Assembly: GCA_936908745.1 (NCBI GenBank)
Contig: CAKZFX010000011.1
Coordinates: 124,001-188,000 of the forward strand
Direction of reading: 5' to 3'
DNA from: an uncultured Chitinophagaceae bacterium
GTDB lineage: Bacteria; Bacteroidota; Bacteroidia; Chitinophagales; Chitinophagaceae
Length of the DNA stretch: 64,000 nt
The notes under the pieces: model-generated
Told to the model about the DNA's origin: nothing
Database searches by the model: none
Seen by the model: the letters and a program-made list of their open reading frames with translations, nothing else
Part shown: positions 8,941 through 18,861 of the stretch, piece by piece
Layout of the letters: every line of letters begins with the position of its first letter
How positions within the stretch are numbered: position 1 is the stretch's first letter
Translations under genes and position numbers: made by a program

Positions 8941-11900
8941 TCAGTGGTTGACGGATATTTGTTTTGACCCCAGGCGTTTGCCGGTATTGTCTCTTAGCTC
9001 AACCACATATACACCCATTGGAGTTGTTTTTCCGAGGTCGACAGGTATCGTGGTATATGCCTGTGTCGGTGTAGTTGTTTTGCTGAACACTTTGGCGCCC
9101 TTGGCATCAAATACATTCAGCGTAAACGGTGTGTTAGCTGCTGAGTAAACCCTTACCTGGAACTGGCCCTGGTTCGGGTTTGGATATACCCACATCAGGT
9201 CTGATTGCTGTGCAATCACTTCCAAAGCAGCAGAAGTGGTAACACAACCATTAGGATCCGTATATCGTACCGTATAAGAACCGATATTGTCCACGGTCAA
9301 GCCCGGCAAAGTGGCACCCGTAGCCCCGGTTGGCTGTCCGTTTAATAACCATACATAACTACCACCGGATGGATTCACAACTGTCGTCAATGTAGTGCGC
9401 CGTCCCGGTATCAACACAGGAGACGGTGACGCATTGATAGTGACGGCAGGGAGCGGGTTGACACGCAGCGTAGCAGCAGCAGAAGTAACAGCCGTACAGG
9501 ATCCGGTTATATTCACCCTGTACGTGTTGGTGTTCATTGCATGCGTCACATTGCTTAATGTAAGCGTGGCGGCAGTAGCACCCGCTATATTATTCCATGT
9601 GTTGCCATTCCATTGCTGCCATTGATAGTTTAATGTGCCTCCCGCAACAGGTGCCGTAACAGCCACCACGCTAAAGCTGGCCGTGGTTCCTGCGCAAACC
9701 GTTGTAGTAGCAGGCTGTGTATTGATAACAGGCATTTGCCCATCCGTTACCGTAACGGTATAAGAACAGGTAGTTGTATTGCCAGCGGCGTCACGAACGG
9801 TATATGTTACCGTGCTGACACCAAGGTTAAATGTTCTTGTGCCTATGTTATTAATACCTGTTGCAGCAGAATTACCGGTAGTCGCTCCGGTTATCGCCCA
9901 TGTTTGTAAAGTAACTGCACAGTTATCACCCGCCGTAAGATCGGGGCTTGTAACACTGGCCGTGCACGCCCCGGATGATGTTGCCTGTGTGCTGTTTGCA
10001 GGACAGGTAACAACTGGTTTCTCTGTATCATTTACAGTAACTGTAAATGTGCAAGTATCAGCATCGCAATCATTAGTGGCGATTACTGTTACCGTGGTAG
10101 TGCCCACAGGGAATAAAGTACCTGAAGGATGCGAATAGGTTATAGTGGGTGCAGGACTTCCCGTTACAGACGGAGCTGCATATGTAACTACTGCGCCACA
10201 TTGGCCAACATCGTTGCTGACGGTTTTATCGGGCACACAGTTCGTAATAACAGCAGGTGTGTTTACTGTAAGCGTGGCAGCATCAGAAGTCAGTTTTCCT
10301 GAGCAATAGGTATCAGTAATACAACGATACCTGTAACCATTCATGGCGGTTGTCACAGATGATACTGTTAGCGTAGCTCCGGTAGCGCCTGCGATATCGG
10401 TGTATGTAGTGCCGCCATCTGTGCTTACCTGCCATTGGTATAATACCTGCGGGCCGCTGGTGGCCACGGTGAATACCACATCATCGCCTGTACAAACTGT
10501 TTTGTTGTCTGGCTGATCACTGATTGTATTGGGAGCACAAGGCGGAATTTTTGCAGTATAAACTCCACGGCCATGTGTGGCTGCAACGATCGTACTGTCG
10601 CTGTTCCTTATCTTGATCATATCTGTACGCACCGGTGGAAAGCCCGGTTCCGGCAGCCATTTAGTGGACGCCCCGTTGATATTCGTTGTGGTATAAATAC
10701 CTGCTTCTGTAGCGATAAAAAGTTTGTTATTATCGCCCGGTTCAAATAAGGCCCAACGCACCGGCATATCCGGCAAATCGCCATCAATTGCTGACCATGT
10801 GGTGCCACCATTCGTGGTGACCCATACATTATTAACACCATAGTTAGAGAAAACAACAACGAGGTTGTCATCAGATGTGCCGGTATTAACGCAGCTTATA
10901 TAGCCACCGGTTGAGAAGTTTGCGCTGCCAATATTAGTAATGGCATTACCTACAGTAGAGCTTGTAACAGTATTGGCATTTTCCATCCTGAAAAAACGAC
11001 CATTGTCTGTACCAAAAAATAAACGGTTAGCCGTATAAGGAGATACTTTGAATGACACCAATGAGACATTGGCAGCACCGCCCAATAAACTATCGGGGAA
11101 TGTAATTCGTGTAGTGGTGGTTGCGGTATTTGCGTTTGGCCATCTTCTCATCTGGCTCAGGTTGCCCAGGCTTGCATACATGATGTTGTTAGCATCATCA
11201 TAATCATACGGATTAATGAATTCACCATCCGTGTAGTTAACATTTGACCATGTGGCGCCCCCATTGGTGGAGCGACGATAGGAGTTATAAGTATAGCTGG
11301 TAAATTGAATGCTTGGGTTGAGTTGATTGATATGCACGAAGGCACCGTCGCCCCCTGTTACCTCTGTAGTGTAACTAAGCCCGGGATTTTTAAACTGATG
11401 TGAGCCATTGTCCTGCGCACCCGCCAGCATGTAGTTCGATCCTGCATCCGGGTGAATAGCCGCGGAGTAGAATTGTTTGATATCAAGGTTCTTGTTTTTG
11501 TTTACAAATGTGGCACCATTATCCGTGGAGTAAAAAATACCCCCGTCTGTAGCGAGAATAATACGGGTTTCACCGTCTTTTATCCAGTACATATTGAAGT
11601 GATGGTCCGCATGTACATATGGCAACGTAGATACCCAGTAAGTTAGTCTTGACCAGTTAGCACCTGCATCCTGGGAGCGATAAATGTCCAATGCACCCAC
11701 TGTAAGTTCATTGGTATTGGAGGGATTAATGGCTAAAGACAAGTTATACCAGCCTTGTGTACTAAGACCCGAAGGAAGGATAGCCGAGTTTTGTTTAGTC
11801 CAGGTAAGACCTCCATCACTGGATTTATAACAACTATCAGGTGCAGAAGATGTATTAGTCGTCACCGCATACAACACTTCGCCAGCCACAGCCAATTCGC

Positions 11901-12906
11901 TACGCCGTACTCCGCTCGCAGAACGAAAACCTGTACTGGTTGACCATGTATCCGGCGTCACCGTAGCCGGGTTGGCTGTATAACGGAGGGTAGTAACAGC
12001 CGTACTGCTGGAAGAGTATCCAAATATTGCATTTAAAATACCTGAGGATGTAATTTCAAAGTCAGTACATATTTTGGCACTGGACGTCAAACCAGCTGGG
12101 GAAATATCTGTCCAATCAGCGCCTCCATTATTGGAACGAAATAAGCCCCAGCGCTGAGGAGCCGGTGAAGTTCCACCCCTGGCACTGGCAGCCATGTAAA
12201 CATTGCCTGCTGCATCACAACCTATTTTAAACGATCGTAAAAAGTTAGCTGTTGATGGCAACCATTGAAAACTGCGACCTCCGTCGGTTGATTTGTAAAT
12301 ACCATTCCCATAAACAGCATCCGCATTATTGGTAGGTTCACCTGTTGATACATATATTATTTGCGGGTTGACGGGATCCTGGCCAATAGAAGAGATAGAA
12401 AGACCGGTAAAGTTTTCATCCACCACTGTCCAGTTCGGTTCAGCAGATAAAAAATTAGTACAACGCCAAACACCACCTGCCACGCCACCTGTGAGAGCGG
12501 TGTTACCGGTCGGGTCATTCAATGTATCTAATAAGAATGCACGGATACGGCCCGATGTATAACCACCGAGATTTTTATTTGCAACAGTACCAGAACCTCC
12601 TCTTCCGTTCCCGTTTGACGGACCCACGCTATCATAGATAGGTCCTCTTGCCTCCCACACCAACGGCAGGTAGCTGCGGTTTGCAATGCTCATGTTTCTT
12701 AATTGCTCTGTATGCCTGAAGGCAGCCATAAATCGTTCAGTGGGAACATAACCCAGCGCCGGGTCCTGGATTTTTCTTATCTCCAACAGGTTTCTCGCCA
12801 TTGGATTGTCATTTTCATCATTGTCTTTTGAGCTGTTATTTTTCTTGTTGACAAAACAAGAATACAATAATACAGACAGGAACAAAGGAAGTAGCAGTCG
12901 TTTCAT
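8941..12906 (-). CDS. Asp-box propeller / Ig-like / HYR lipoprotein with T9SS sorting domain (paralogue B)
   Basis: This 1321-residue protein matches paralogue A along its whole length. It has a lipobox LLYSC (Cys 17), an acidic linker, a propeller region with Asp boxes (STDGGRSFQW, SSDGGLTWTK, STDNGATF, STNGGATW, TTNGGTTW), an Ig-like unit with both Cys residues, two HYR domains, a further Ig-like and a PKD/Ig-like unit, and a T9SS type A sorting domain starting at WVYPNPNQG. The sorting domain and the propeller core are the best-conserved parts between the two copies; the linkers differ more. This is an ancient-looking tandem duplication and not an assembly repeat, because substitutions are spread throughout. 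It is probably displayed on the cell surface. Its ligand is unknown. Confidence 0.88.
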   Translation of the reverse strand: MKRLLLPLFLSVLLYSCFVNKKNNSSKDNDENDNPMARNLLEIRKIQDPALGYVPTERFMAAFRHTEQLRNMSIANRSYLPLVWEARGPIYDSVGPSNGNGRGGSGTVANKNLGGYTSGRIRAFLLDTLNDPTGNTALTGGVAGGVWRCTNFLSAEPNWTVVDENFTGLSISSIGQDPVNPQIIYVSTGEPTNNADAVYGNGIYKSTDGGRSFQWLPSTANFLRSFKIGCDAAGNVYMAASARGGTSPAPQRWGLFRSNNGGADWTDISPAGLTSSAKICTDFEITSSGILNAIFGYSSSSTAVTTLRYTANPATVTPDTWSTSTGFRSASGVRRSELAVAGEVLYAVTTNTSSAPDSCYKSSDGGLTWTKQNSAILPSGLSTQGWYNLSLAINPSNTNELTVGALDIYRSQDAGANWSRLTYWVSTLPYVHADHHFNMYWIKDGETRIILATDGGIFYSTDNGATFVNKNKNLDIKQFYSAAIHPDAGSNYMLAGAQDNGSHQFKNPGLSYTTEVTGGDGAFVHINQLNPSIQFTSYTYNSYRRSTNGGATWSNVNYTDGEFINPYDYDDANNIMYASLGNLSQMRRWPNANTATTTTRITFPDSLLGGAANVSLVSFKVSPYTANRLFFGTDNGRFFRMENANTVTSSTVGNAITNIGSANFSTGGYISCVNTGTSDDNLVVVFSNYGVNNVWVTTNGGTTWSAIDGDLPDMPVRWALFEPGDNNKLFIATEAGIYTTTNINGASTKWLPEPGFPPVRTDMIKIRNSDSTIVAATHGRGVYTAKIPPCAPNTISDQPDNKTVCTGDDVVFTVATSGPQVLYQWQVSTDGGTTYTDIAGATGATLTVSSVTTAMNGYRYRCITDTYCSGKLTSDAATLTVNTPAVITNCVPDKTVSNDVGQCGAVVTYAAPSVTGSPAPTITYSHPSGTLFPVGTTTVTVIATNDCDADTCTFTVTVNDTEKPVVTCPANSTQATSSGACTASVTSPDLTAGDNCAVTLQTWAITGATTGNSAATGINNIGTRTFNLGVSTVTYTVRDAAGNTTTCSYTVTVTDGQMPVINTQPATTTVCAGTTASFSVVAVTAPVAGGTLNYQWQQWNGNTWNNIAGATAATLTLSNVTHAMNTNTYRVNITGSCTAVTSAAATLRVNPLPAVTINASPSPVLIPGRRTTLTTVVNPSGGSYVWLLNGQPTGATGATLPGLTVDNIGSYTVRYTDPNGCVTTSAALEVIAQQSDLMWVYPNPNQGQFQVRVYSAANTPFTLNVFDAKGAKVFSKTTTPTQAYTTIPVDLGKTTPMGVYVVELRDNTGKRLGSKQISVNH

Positions 12907-13000
12907 TGGTACAAATTTTAAGTAGCGCCAAATGTATTTTCTTTTAATACAATTGGTTTGTAGAATAAATCAGACAAATGAAGACAAACTGTGTTGCAAT

Positions 13001-13036
13001 AAAAACAAAAAGCTGCCTCGTTAAAACGAGACGGCT
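13001..13036 (-). terminator. Intrinsic terminator after the lipoprotein gene
   Basis: A 12-bp stem with one mismatch (13011-13022 with 13025-13036) is followed on the minus strand by a T-rich tract (As at 13001-13010). It ends the run of minus-strand genes that starts at the porin. Confidence 0.8.
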
Positions 13037-13060
13037 GTGTATAGGTCGTAAAGTATATTC

Positions 13061-14521
13061 TTAGTTGCCGAATTTAGTCCAGCCTTTCCACCAGCTCGAC
13101 AGTTCACCGGCAGGTGCAATACCGCCACGGAATGTAACTGATTTATCAAAGAAAGTATCGCCGTTGAATTTAGCATCTGTAAAGTTGCCACCGCCGGTTA
13201 CTTTCGCATTACCATTTGATCCTGCAAACGGAGTTGGATCAGGCGCTGAGTAGCTGAATGGATTGATCAGTTTTACATCTGTATTGTTAGTCAGGATGTC
13301 GTTGTTGTAGTACGGGTTCATAAACCATGTTGTAAACGCCGCATCGTTCGTGATAGTAGCACCGGCTGTTCCAGAAAATCTTGTGTTCACTGTGTTACCA
13401 GCCAATGTAACATTGCGCAGGCGCAGTGTACTGTCTTCAATATTCAATGCAGTAGAAGTACCCAATGTAGCATCGATCTCGATACCTAAAGGCCAGCCCA
13501 TGATGATTGAGTTGAAGATAGAAATACCTGTGTTACGACGGATATGCGCACCACCACGGTATAAAGAGTTACCATTATTAGTCAATGTAGCTTTGGGCCC
13601 GATAGCAGTAATGTTACTAAAGATAGCAGCCGTTTTTGGCGTGGCATTGGAACCGCTTGAGTTGTTATCACTTTCAAACGCTTCTGATCTTGAACCATCC
13701 GCTAAAACAGAATCGCGGAGTGCTAAACCAAACTGCACTTTGCCCCTGTAGCCATTGTCTGTATCGAAATCATCATCCAATGTTTTGTAAGCGATCAGGT
13801 ATTTACAGTTCACCGTACCACCAAACCACTCAAACGCATCATCTTTTGCATACGACACCTGGATATGGTCAATCACAGTGCGGCTACCAACAGCAGCCAT
13901 TGTCAATGAGTTGATTTCTTTATCAGGCTGGAAAGCATAACCTGCATATTCAATACGAACATAGCTCATAACACCAGAGCTGTCTGTATCATCAGCAGTA
14001 GGCGCAACGGCATCACCGCTACCTGCCAAACCATCACCAAATGAGTTGTCAATACCACCTTCCACCTGGTACAAACCATTTGTACCTAAGTAAGAAGTAT
14101 TGATACCGGCTTTACCGCATAAAACGATACCCGCCCAGTCACCCGACTGTGGGTTAGGAGAAGAAGAAGTGAAGATGATCGGGTCGTTTGCTGTACCTTT
14201 TGCCACGATTTTAGAGCCGCGGGTGATGATCAGCGCTGCTACGTTAGCACCTGTGTAGCTACCTTTAATAGTTGTACCTGCTTCGATGGTCATGGTATGG
14301 TTACCCACCATGTACACCAGTCCTTCCAGGATATACGTGTTGCCTTTGCGCAGAATAGTGTCTGCATTGATACGGTCTTTCAAAATGATTGTCTGACCAG
14401 TGGTTGTTCCACCGCCACCACCGATCGGGATGAAGATTGGCTCACCATCCGATTCGATCTTACGACAGCTTGTTACTGCGATAGAAACGATAGCAACAAC
14501 GTAAAGAATATACTTTTTCAT
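13061..14521 (-). CDS. Lipoprotein paired with the TonB receptor, beta-helix-like
   Basis: This 486-residue protein has a lipoprotein signal (VTSC, Cys 19) and a Gly-rich linker. The body is rich in short beta-strand repeats: MTIEAGTTIKGS, AALIITRGSKIVAKG, then many N/T/G-rich turns, as in right-handed beta-helix proteins. No enzyme motif was recognised. It starts 97 bases downstream of the TonB receptor on the same strand, with no terminator seen between, so the two are probably co-transcribed. Lipoproteins in this position often bind the substrate above a TonB receptor (the SusC/SusD arrangement), although this protein is not SusD-like. From the neighbours I infer a role in capturing phosphate or a phosphorus compound. 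Confidence 0.75.
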   Translation of the reverse strand: MKKYILYVVAIVSIAVTSCRKIESDGEPIFIPIGGGGGTTTGQTIILKDRINADTILRKGNTYILEGLVYMVGNHTMTIEAGTTIKGSYTGANVAALIITRGSKIVAKGTANDPIIFTSSSPNPQSGDWAGIVLCGKAGINTSYLGTNGLYQVEGGIDNSFGDGLAGSGDAVAPTADDTDSSGVMSYVRIEYAGYAFQPDKEINSLTMAAVGSRTVIDHIQVSYAKDDAFEWFGGTVNCKYLIAYKTLDDDFDTDNGYRGKVQFGLALRDSVLADGSRSEAFESDNNSSGSNATPKTAAIFSNITAIGPKATLTNNGNSLYRGGAHIRRNTGISIFNSIIMGWPLGIEIDATLGTSTALNIEDSTLRLRNVTLAGNTVNTRFSGTAGATITNDAAFTTWFMNPYYNNDILTNNTDVKLINPFSYSAPDPTPFAGSNGNAKVTGGGNFTDAKFNGDTFFDKSVTFRGGIAPAGELSSWWKGWTKFGN

Positions 14522-14618
14522 TTGTGTGTTTTTAAAAAATTTTTATTCAATGGAATTGGCCGGGTTCGTATGCTGTGATCGCTTATCGGCCTTTTTCATT
14601 TTCTTATTAGCGTTTAGT

Positions 14619-17414
14619 TTATAATGAATAGTTGAATGTGAGACTGAATGTGGTTCCGAATTTTCTTGTAAAGCGATACGAATCGGTTGCTTTGTTGAAG
14701 CGTGTGTTATCATCCGGGTTTTGGTAGAAATATTGTGTCTGGTTCAGCAGGTCAGAGATGCTCAGGCGCAACTCACCTTTGTTTTGGATGATTTTTTTAG
14801 CCACCTGGAAGTCCAGCAACGGGCGTGGCGCTTCATAAATATCAGGTGAACCACCGATGGTCAGGTTATTTTGTCCTACTACATACAGTCGTCGGCCGAT
14901 CTGGTTATATAATAAGGTTATATTCAATCCGGCTTTTTCCAAATCATATAACAAACCTGCGTTCAGTGCATACGGTGACTGACCTTGCATGGGCCTGTCG
15001 AGGTTGAAAGAAGAGCTGCTTACTTTACTGTGGATATACGCTGCATTGGCCTGGAAAGTGAAGTTTTTCAAACCATCCACAAAGTCCAGTTTTTTGCGCA
15101 GTTCGATTTCTGCACCATACGAAGTGGCTTTTTCCGCATTACGATACGTGAACGTACTTGCACCGCCTGCAGCCTCGTCAAATAATTGTTCGATAGGATT
15201 TTTAAAGTTTTTGTAGAACACACCCACTGTGATCACTTCACCAGCTCTTGGGTATATTTCATAACGCAGGTCGGCGTTGGTAACTTTTGTACGTTTCAGA
15301 TCAGGATAACCTTGTACGGATGCGTTCAATTCAAAGTCATAGATATTCAACGCTGCCAGCTCTCTCAGCTCAGGACGGATCACTGTTTGAGAAGCAGATA
15401 AACGCAGGTTCGTTTTTGCATTGATCTTATATGTTGCGTTTACACCTGGTAAGAAGTCAGTTACTTTAGAATACGTGTGACGATCATCCCATGTTTTTAC
15501 ACTGCCTACTAATTGATCATAGTTTTCAACACGCAGACCCCAAACCACGCGGAAAGCAGAAGAGAACTGGTTGTCGAATTGTAAGAAACCCGCGTTCAAA
15601 ATGGTGTTGGCCATGTAACGGAAGTTCTTGTTGATGATCGCATCAAAACCAAATTTGTTGTCATCTACACCGTTTCCAAAATTCTGCGGAGCAAAGATCT
15701 GGTCAGGTCCAAGCAGCTTCAGGTTCTCATCATTACCTGCTATGTAGTTAGCAAAGAATTGCCCATCATACAAACGGTCTTTGATCTGCAACATATAACC
15801 TCCTTTCACCGCTTGCTTCTGGCTGAACATATTGAAGTTGTAAGTCAGGTCGCCACCGGCTGTGTAGATATAGTCGCTAAGGTTCTGGTAGATACGGCTG
15901 CCATTTTGTTGAGAAAGCGTACCTGAAATAATGTTTCTGAAGGGATCGCTTGTACCTGTTGTTCTGGAGTAAAGAATACGACGCTGATCAGGAATATAAC
16001 CATCCAAAATGTTGAAAGCGCCGTACCATTTCAATTTCAACGGAGAAGAAATGCTATGCTCACCTGTCAGCTGTGTAGTAAAGAACGTATTTTGTTTGAA
16101 CGTAAATTCAGAACCTTTCAGGTCTTCATCTCTTGCCACATCATAACCGTTACGCTGTGTAACAGAGTTAGGTGAGTTTACGTTGATCAATGATTTAACA
16201 GAAATCCTGTTTTTGGGATTCAGTTGCAATGTCAAACTTCCCAATGCACCAGCCGTTACCTCCTGGATGTATTTATCATCATGGTATTGGTAGTTGATAT
16301 CCAGCCCGCCTGTTCCACCCATGGTGTTGGACTGGTTCAGCAATCGCTGGTAGCGGTTTGACTTATTATATAAGATACCAAAGGTTCCACCCAATGTTTT
16401 GCCGAGGAATTTTGTGTTGAAGCCAGCGTTTGCCTGGAAAGAAACATTGACAGGAGCTGAAGTCACTTCAGGCGCCCATGAATTGCGCATTGAACGACCG
16501 ATCGCTGTTTTTTGCGCAGGTGTCAGTTGAACAAAGTCTGATTTCTTTGTATAAGAAGATGGCAATGCTCTTGTACCGTCATCAAAACCCAGCCAATCCG
16601 TTTTACCACCCTGGCCATCACGATAAAAATCTTTGCTCACTGTTTGCGTATTGAAACCTGTACCTAGTTGTACGTTTACAAAGCCTTTTGAAGGAATGTC
16701 TTTTGTATTTACCTGGATCAGGCCACCGGCCCACTCGCCCGGGTATTCGGGAACGAATGCTTTGTTGATAACGATGTTATCAATCATCGGCGCAGGGATC
16801 AGGTCAAAAGAAAATGTTTTCCTGTCAGGCTCGGTGCTGGTCAATAAGATACCATTCAGCATGGCTTGGTTGTAACGGTCGGCCAAACCTCTTACGATGA
16901 TAAAGCGGCCTTCCTGTATTGTTGTACCGGGCGTTCTTTTCAACACTTCACCCGTGTTCCTGTCTGGGGAGCGACGGATACTTTCTGCAGAGATCACAGA
17001 AGCAACCGTGTTGGTATTTTTCTGGAAAGCGATCAGCGAAGCGGCGGATTCCCTTCTTGCACTTGTTCTTGCGCTTACCACCACGTTTTCGCCGGTAGTG
17101 GCTTTTACTTCTAAAATAATGTTCAGTTCGTTGGCCTGTGCAGCATTCACTTCCACATCACTTACAATTTTTGAATTGTAGCCAACCGCTGTGAATTCGA
17201 TTTCGTATTTCTTGCCAGTTGAAAGATTCAGCGAAAAACGTCCTTCCACATCAGATGTAGCGCCACCGCCAGCAACGATCTTGATAGATACGCCGGCCAA
17301 TGGCTCATTTTTTTCGTTTAAAACCTTACCGTACAGTTTTACGGACTGCGCTTGTGCAAAAGAAATAAGATGTATAAAGAGAATAGAAAGCAGTAGTCTA
17401 AGCCTGGAATTCAT
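14619..17414 (-). CDS. TonB-dependent receptor with carboxypeptidase-regulatory-like domain
   Basis: This 931-residue outer-membrane receptor has a signal peptide (cleavage near residue 22, AQA-Q). A carboxypeptidase-regulatory-like domain covers about 26-110 (VKLYGKVLNEKNEPLAGVSI), a plug domain about 130-235 (GEVLKRTPGTTIQEG, FIIVRGL), and a long beta-barrel follows, ending with an aromatic-rich strand. It should import a substrate across the outer membrane using TonB energy. It sits between a phosphate-selective-type porin gene and a lipoprotein gene, and a Pho-box-like repeat array lies 43-93 bases upstream of the ATG. The context argues for phosphate or an organic or polymeric phosphorus compound, but the substrate is inferred. 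Confidence 0.9.
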   Translation of the reverse strand: MNSRLRLLLSILFIHLISFAQAQSVKLYGKVLNEKNEPLAGVSIKIVAGGGATSDVEGRFSLNLSTGKKYEIEFTAVGYNSKIVSDVEVNAAQANELNIILEVKATTGENVVVSARTSARRESAASLIAFQKNTNTVASVISAESIRRSPDRNTGEVLKRTPGTTIQEGRFIIVRGLADRYNQAMLNGILLTSTEPDRKTFSFDLIPAPMIDNIVINKAFVPEYPGEWAGGLIQVNTKDIPSKGFVNVQLGTGFNTQTVSKDFYRDGQGGKTDWLGFDDGTRALPSSYTKKSDFVQLTPAQKTAIGRSMRNSWAPEVTSAPVNVSFQANAGFNTKFLGKTLGGTFGILYNKSNRYQRLLNQSNTMGGTGGLDINYQYHDDKYIQEVTAGALGSLTLQLNPKNRISVKSLINVNSPNSVTQRNGYDVARDEDLKGSEFTFKQNTFFTTQLTGEHSISSPLKLKWYGAFNILDGYIPDQRRILYSRTTGTSDPFRNIISGTLSQQNGSRIYQNLSDYIYTAGGDLTYNFNMFSQKQAVKGGYMLQIKDRLYDGQFFANYIAGNDENLKLLGPDQIFAPQNFGNGVDDNKFGFDAIINKNFRYMANTILNAGFLQFDNQFSSAFRVVWGLRVENYDQLVGSVKTWDDRHTYSKVTDFLPGVNATYKINAKTNLRLSASQTVIRPELRELAALNIYDFELNASVQGYPDLKRTKVTNADLRYEIYPRAGEVITVGVFYKNFKNPIEQLFDEAAGGASTFTYRNAEKATSYGAEIELRKKLDFVDGLKNFTFQANAAYIHSKVSSSSFNLDRPMQGQSPYALNAGLLYDLEKAGLNITLLYNQIGRRLYVVGQNNLTIGGSPDIYEAPRPLLDFQVAKKIIQNKGELRLSISDLLNQTQYFYQNPDDNTRFNKATDSYRFTRKFGTTFSLTFNYSL

Positions 17415-17456
17415 ACCGTTTATTTGCCGGCAAAGGACGCCCGCAAAAATTACCCG

Positions 17457-17507
17457 TATGTTACGCCAATGTTAACCAATGGTGATGACAATGTTACCGC
17501 AATGTTA
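17457..17507 (-). promoter_or_regulatory. 11-bp-period direct repeats, Pho-box-like
   Basis: On the minus strand the 7-mer TAACATT (once TAACATA) occurs at 17507-17501, 17496-17490, 17474-17468 and 17463-17457. All four are in the same 11-bp phase, and a degenerate unit fills the missing position. Direct repeats with an 11-bp period are typical of OmpR/PhoB-family regulators, and the core matches the TTAACA type of Bacillus PhoP boxes. The array lies just upstream of the TonB receptor in a phosphate gene cluster. Confidence 0.55.
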
Positions 17508-17512
17508 CCAGC

Positions 17513-18838
17513 TTAGAAACGGTAGTGAAAGCGGAACGTAAGCACATTGTCTTGTAAATCTTCGGTATAGCCGGGTATTTGTGTCTTTTCGTTTTTCACC
17601 AGATCATAGTAAACAACAAAACGGAGGTTCTCGTTGAGCTGGCGCAGGTAGCCAAAGCCCCAGGTATCAAAACGCACATCGGCAGAGGAGAAGTTAGTAC
17701 CGGCTTTCCCGATCTGCTGATCTTTTACATGCACGTTGGGATCATACCAGTCGTATTTAATCAGCAGCTGGTTTTTCTTGTTGACGATGTTTTGCAAAAA
17801 GAAAAAGAAGCCGCCATCAAAGTTGCGGAGATAGGTAGGCCCTTCGGGCAGCGTACCAGGATTCGTTGTGCTGCTGGCTGTACCGGGCTGTGAGCCTTTC
17901 CAGTATTCACTTCTCAATTCTGTTTCGCCCCAGCCATGATGAAATTTGATTTGCGCATCAGCACCATAGTAATGACGCTGCACAATGTCGCCGATATTAG
18001 ATACAGAAGAATCGACCTGGAAGTATTGATCACCGGCATTGTTTACACCATGTTCATATAAGTATTTAGTGGACTGGCGCCAGCCGCCATATAATAAAGA
18101 AAGGCCACCGCTGAATTCCCATTTTTTAATCTTCTGTGGTTTCAGGAAAAAACGACTGATCAGGTCTTTATGACTATCAAAGTCTGTTGGCCCTGATAAA
18201 CCCTGCCCATTGAAAAGACCCACATCAAATTTGATCGCATGTTTTTTACCTCTTTTCAAAGGTTCATAAGAGATCATGGCGCCAAGATCACGTTCGGATG
18301 GCATTAGTATTTGTGACATGCGGCCCCTTTCCGGCGCCTCCCTGAATTGCGAGGAAAGGTTGACCTCGTAACCAAAAGGACGGGCAAACATACCAGCCGT
18401 GACGGAGAAGTTATGGTGTTTGGATTCGTATGCTTTTACAAATACATCCCGGAGACCCACGCCTCTCTCTGTGGCATCTACCTGGAAAACGAATACGGCT
18501 TTGGGGTAGTTGTCTTTGGTAACCAAAAAGTAGTCGATACGCACCCTTGCCCGGCGGATCATAAAGCGGTTTTGTGCGTACTGCGAGAAATTGCCGCCAT
18601 TGTAGGAAGGAGCACCTTCGCTTTGCGCCACCTGGAACTGTGGCTGGAGATAACCTGTAATACGCAGGTTTTCAAACTTTTTAATTAACGGGCGCAGGGT
18701 ATCCGTTACCAACAGGGTAGAGTCGAAATCAGACAGGTATTTCTGGGAGTGGCCGGTCTGCATACCCACAGCACTAAGGAACAACGCAACAGGCAAAAAG
18801 CGGATGAACAAGGACTTATATTTCACGTTTCCGGGCAT
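17513..18838 (-). CDS. Phosphate-selective-type porin (porin O/P family)
   Basis: This 441-residue outer-membrane protein has an N-terminal signal region of about 31 residues and the layout of the OprO/OprP family: GYLQPQFQ near residue 60, then RFMIRRARVRIDY, KAVFVFQVDATE, GMFARPFGYE and a C-terminal aromatic strand ending FRFHYRF. Family members form trimeric channels for phosphate or polyphosphate, but many Bacteroidota homologues are uncharacterised. It is the first gene of a minus-strand run (porin, TonB receptor, lipoprotein) and is divergent from the DUF47-pit pair, with which it shares a 140-bp promoter region. That arrangement supports a role in phosphate entry. Confidence 0.82.
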   Translation of the reverse strand: MPGNVKYKSLFIRFLPVALFLSAVGMQTGHSQKYLSDFDSTLLVTDTLRPLIKKFENLRITGYLQPQFQVAQSEGAPSYNGGNFSQYAQNRFMIRRARVRIDYFLVTKDNYPKAVFVFQVDATERGVGLRDVFVKAYESKHHNFSVTAGMFARPFGYEVNLSSQFREAPERGRMSQILMPSERDLGAMISYEPLKRGKKHAIKFDVGLFNGQGLSGPTDFDSHKDLISRFFLKPQKIKKWEFSGGLSLLYGGWRQSTKYLYEHGVNNAGDQYFQVDSSVSNIGDIVQRHYYGADAQIKFHHGWGETELRSEYWKGSQPGTASSTTNPGTLPEGPTYLRNFDGGFFFFLQNIVNKKNQLLIKYDWYDPNVHVKDQQIGKAGTNFSSADVRFDTWGFGYLRQLNENLRFVVYYDLVKNEKTQIPGYTEDLQDNVLTFRFHYRF

Positions 18839-18861
18839 TTAAAACGCTGCAATATAAATTC

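Noticed and set aside
4619..12906. CRISPR-like or satellite repeats in the large secreted genes
   Set aside because: The repetition is protein-domain repetition (Asp boxes, Ig, HYR) within open frames, without spacer-repeat structure.
8941..12906. Assembly duplication of the propeller gene
   Set aside because: The copies differ by many substitutions and by small length changes over their whole length, so both are real.
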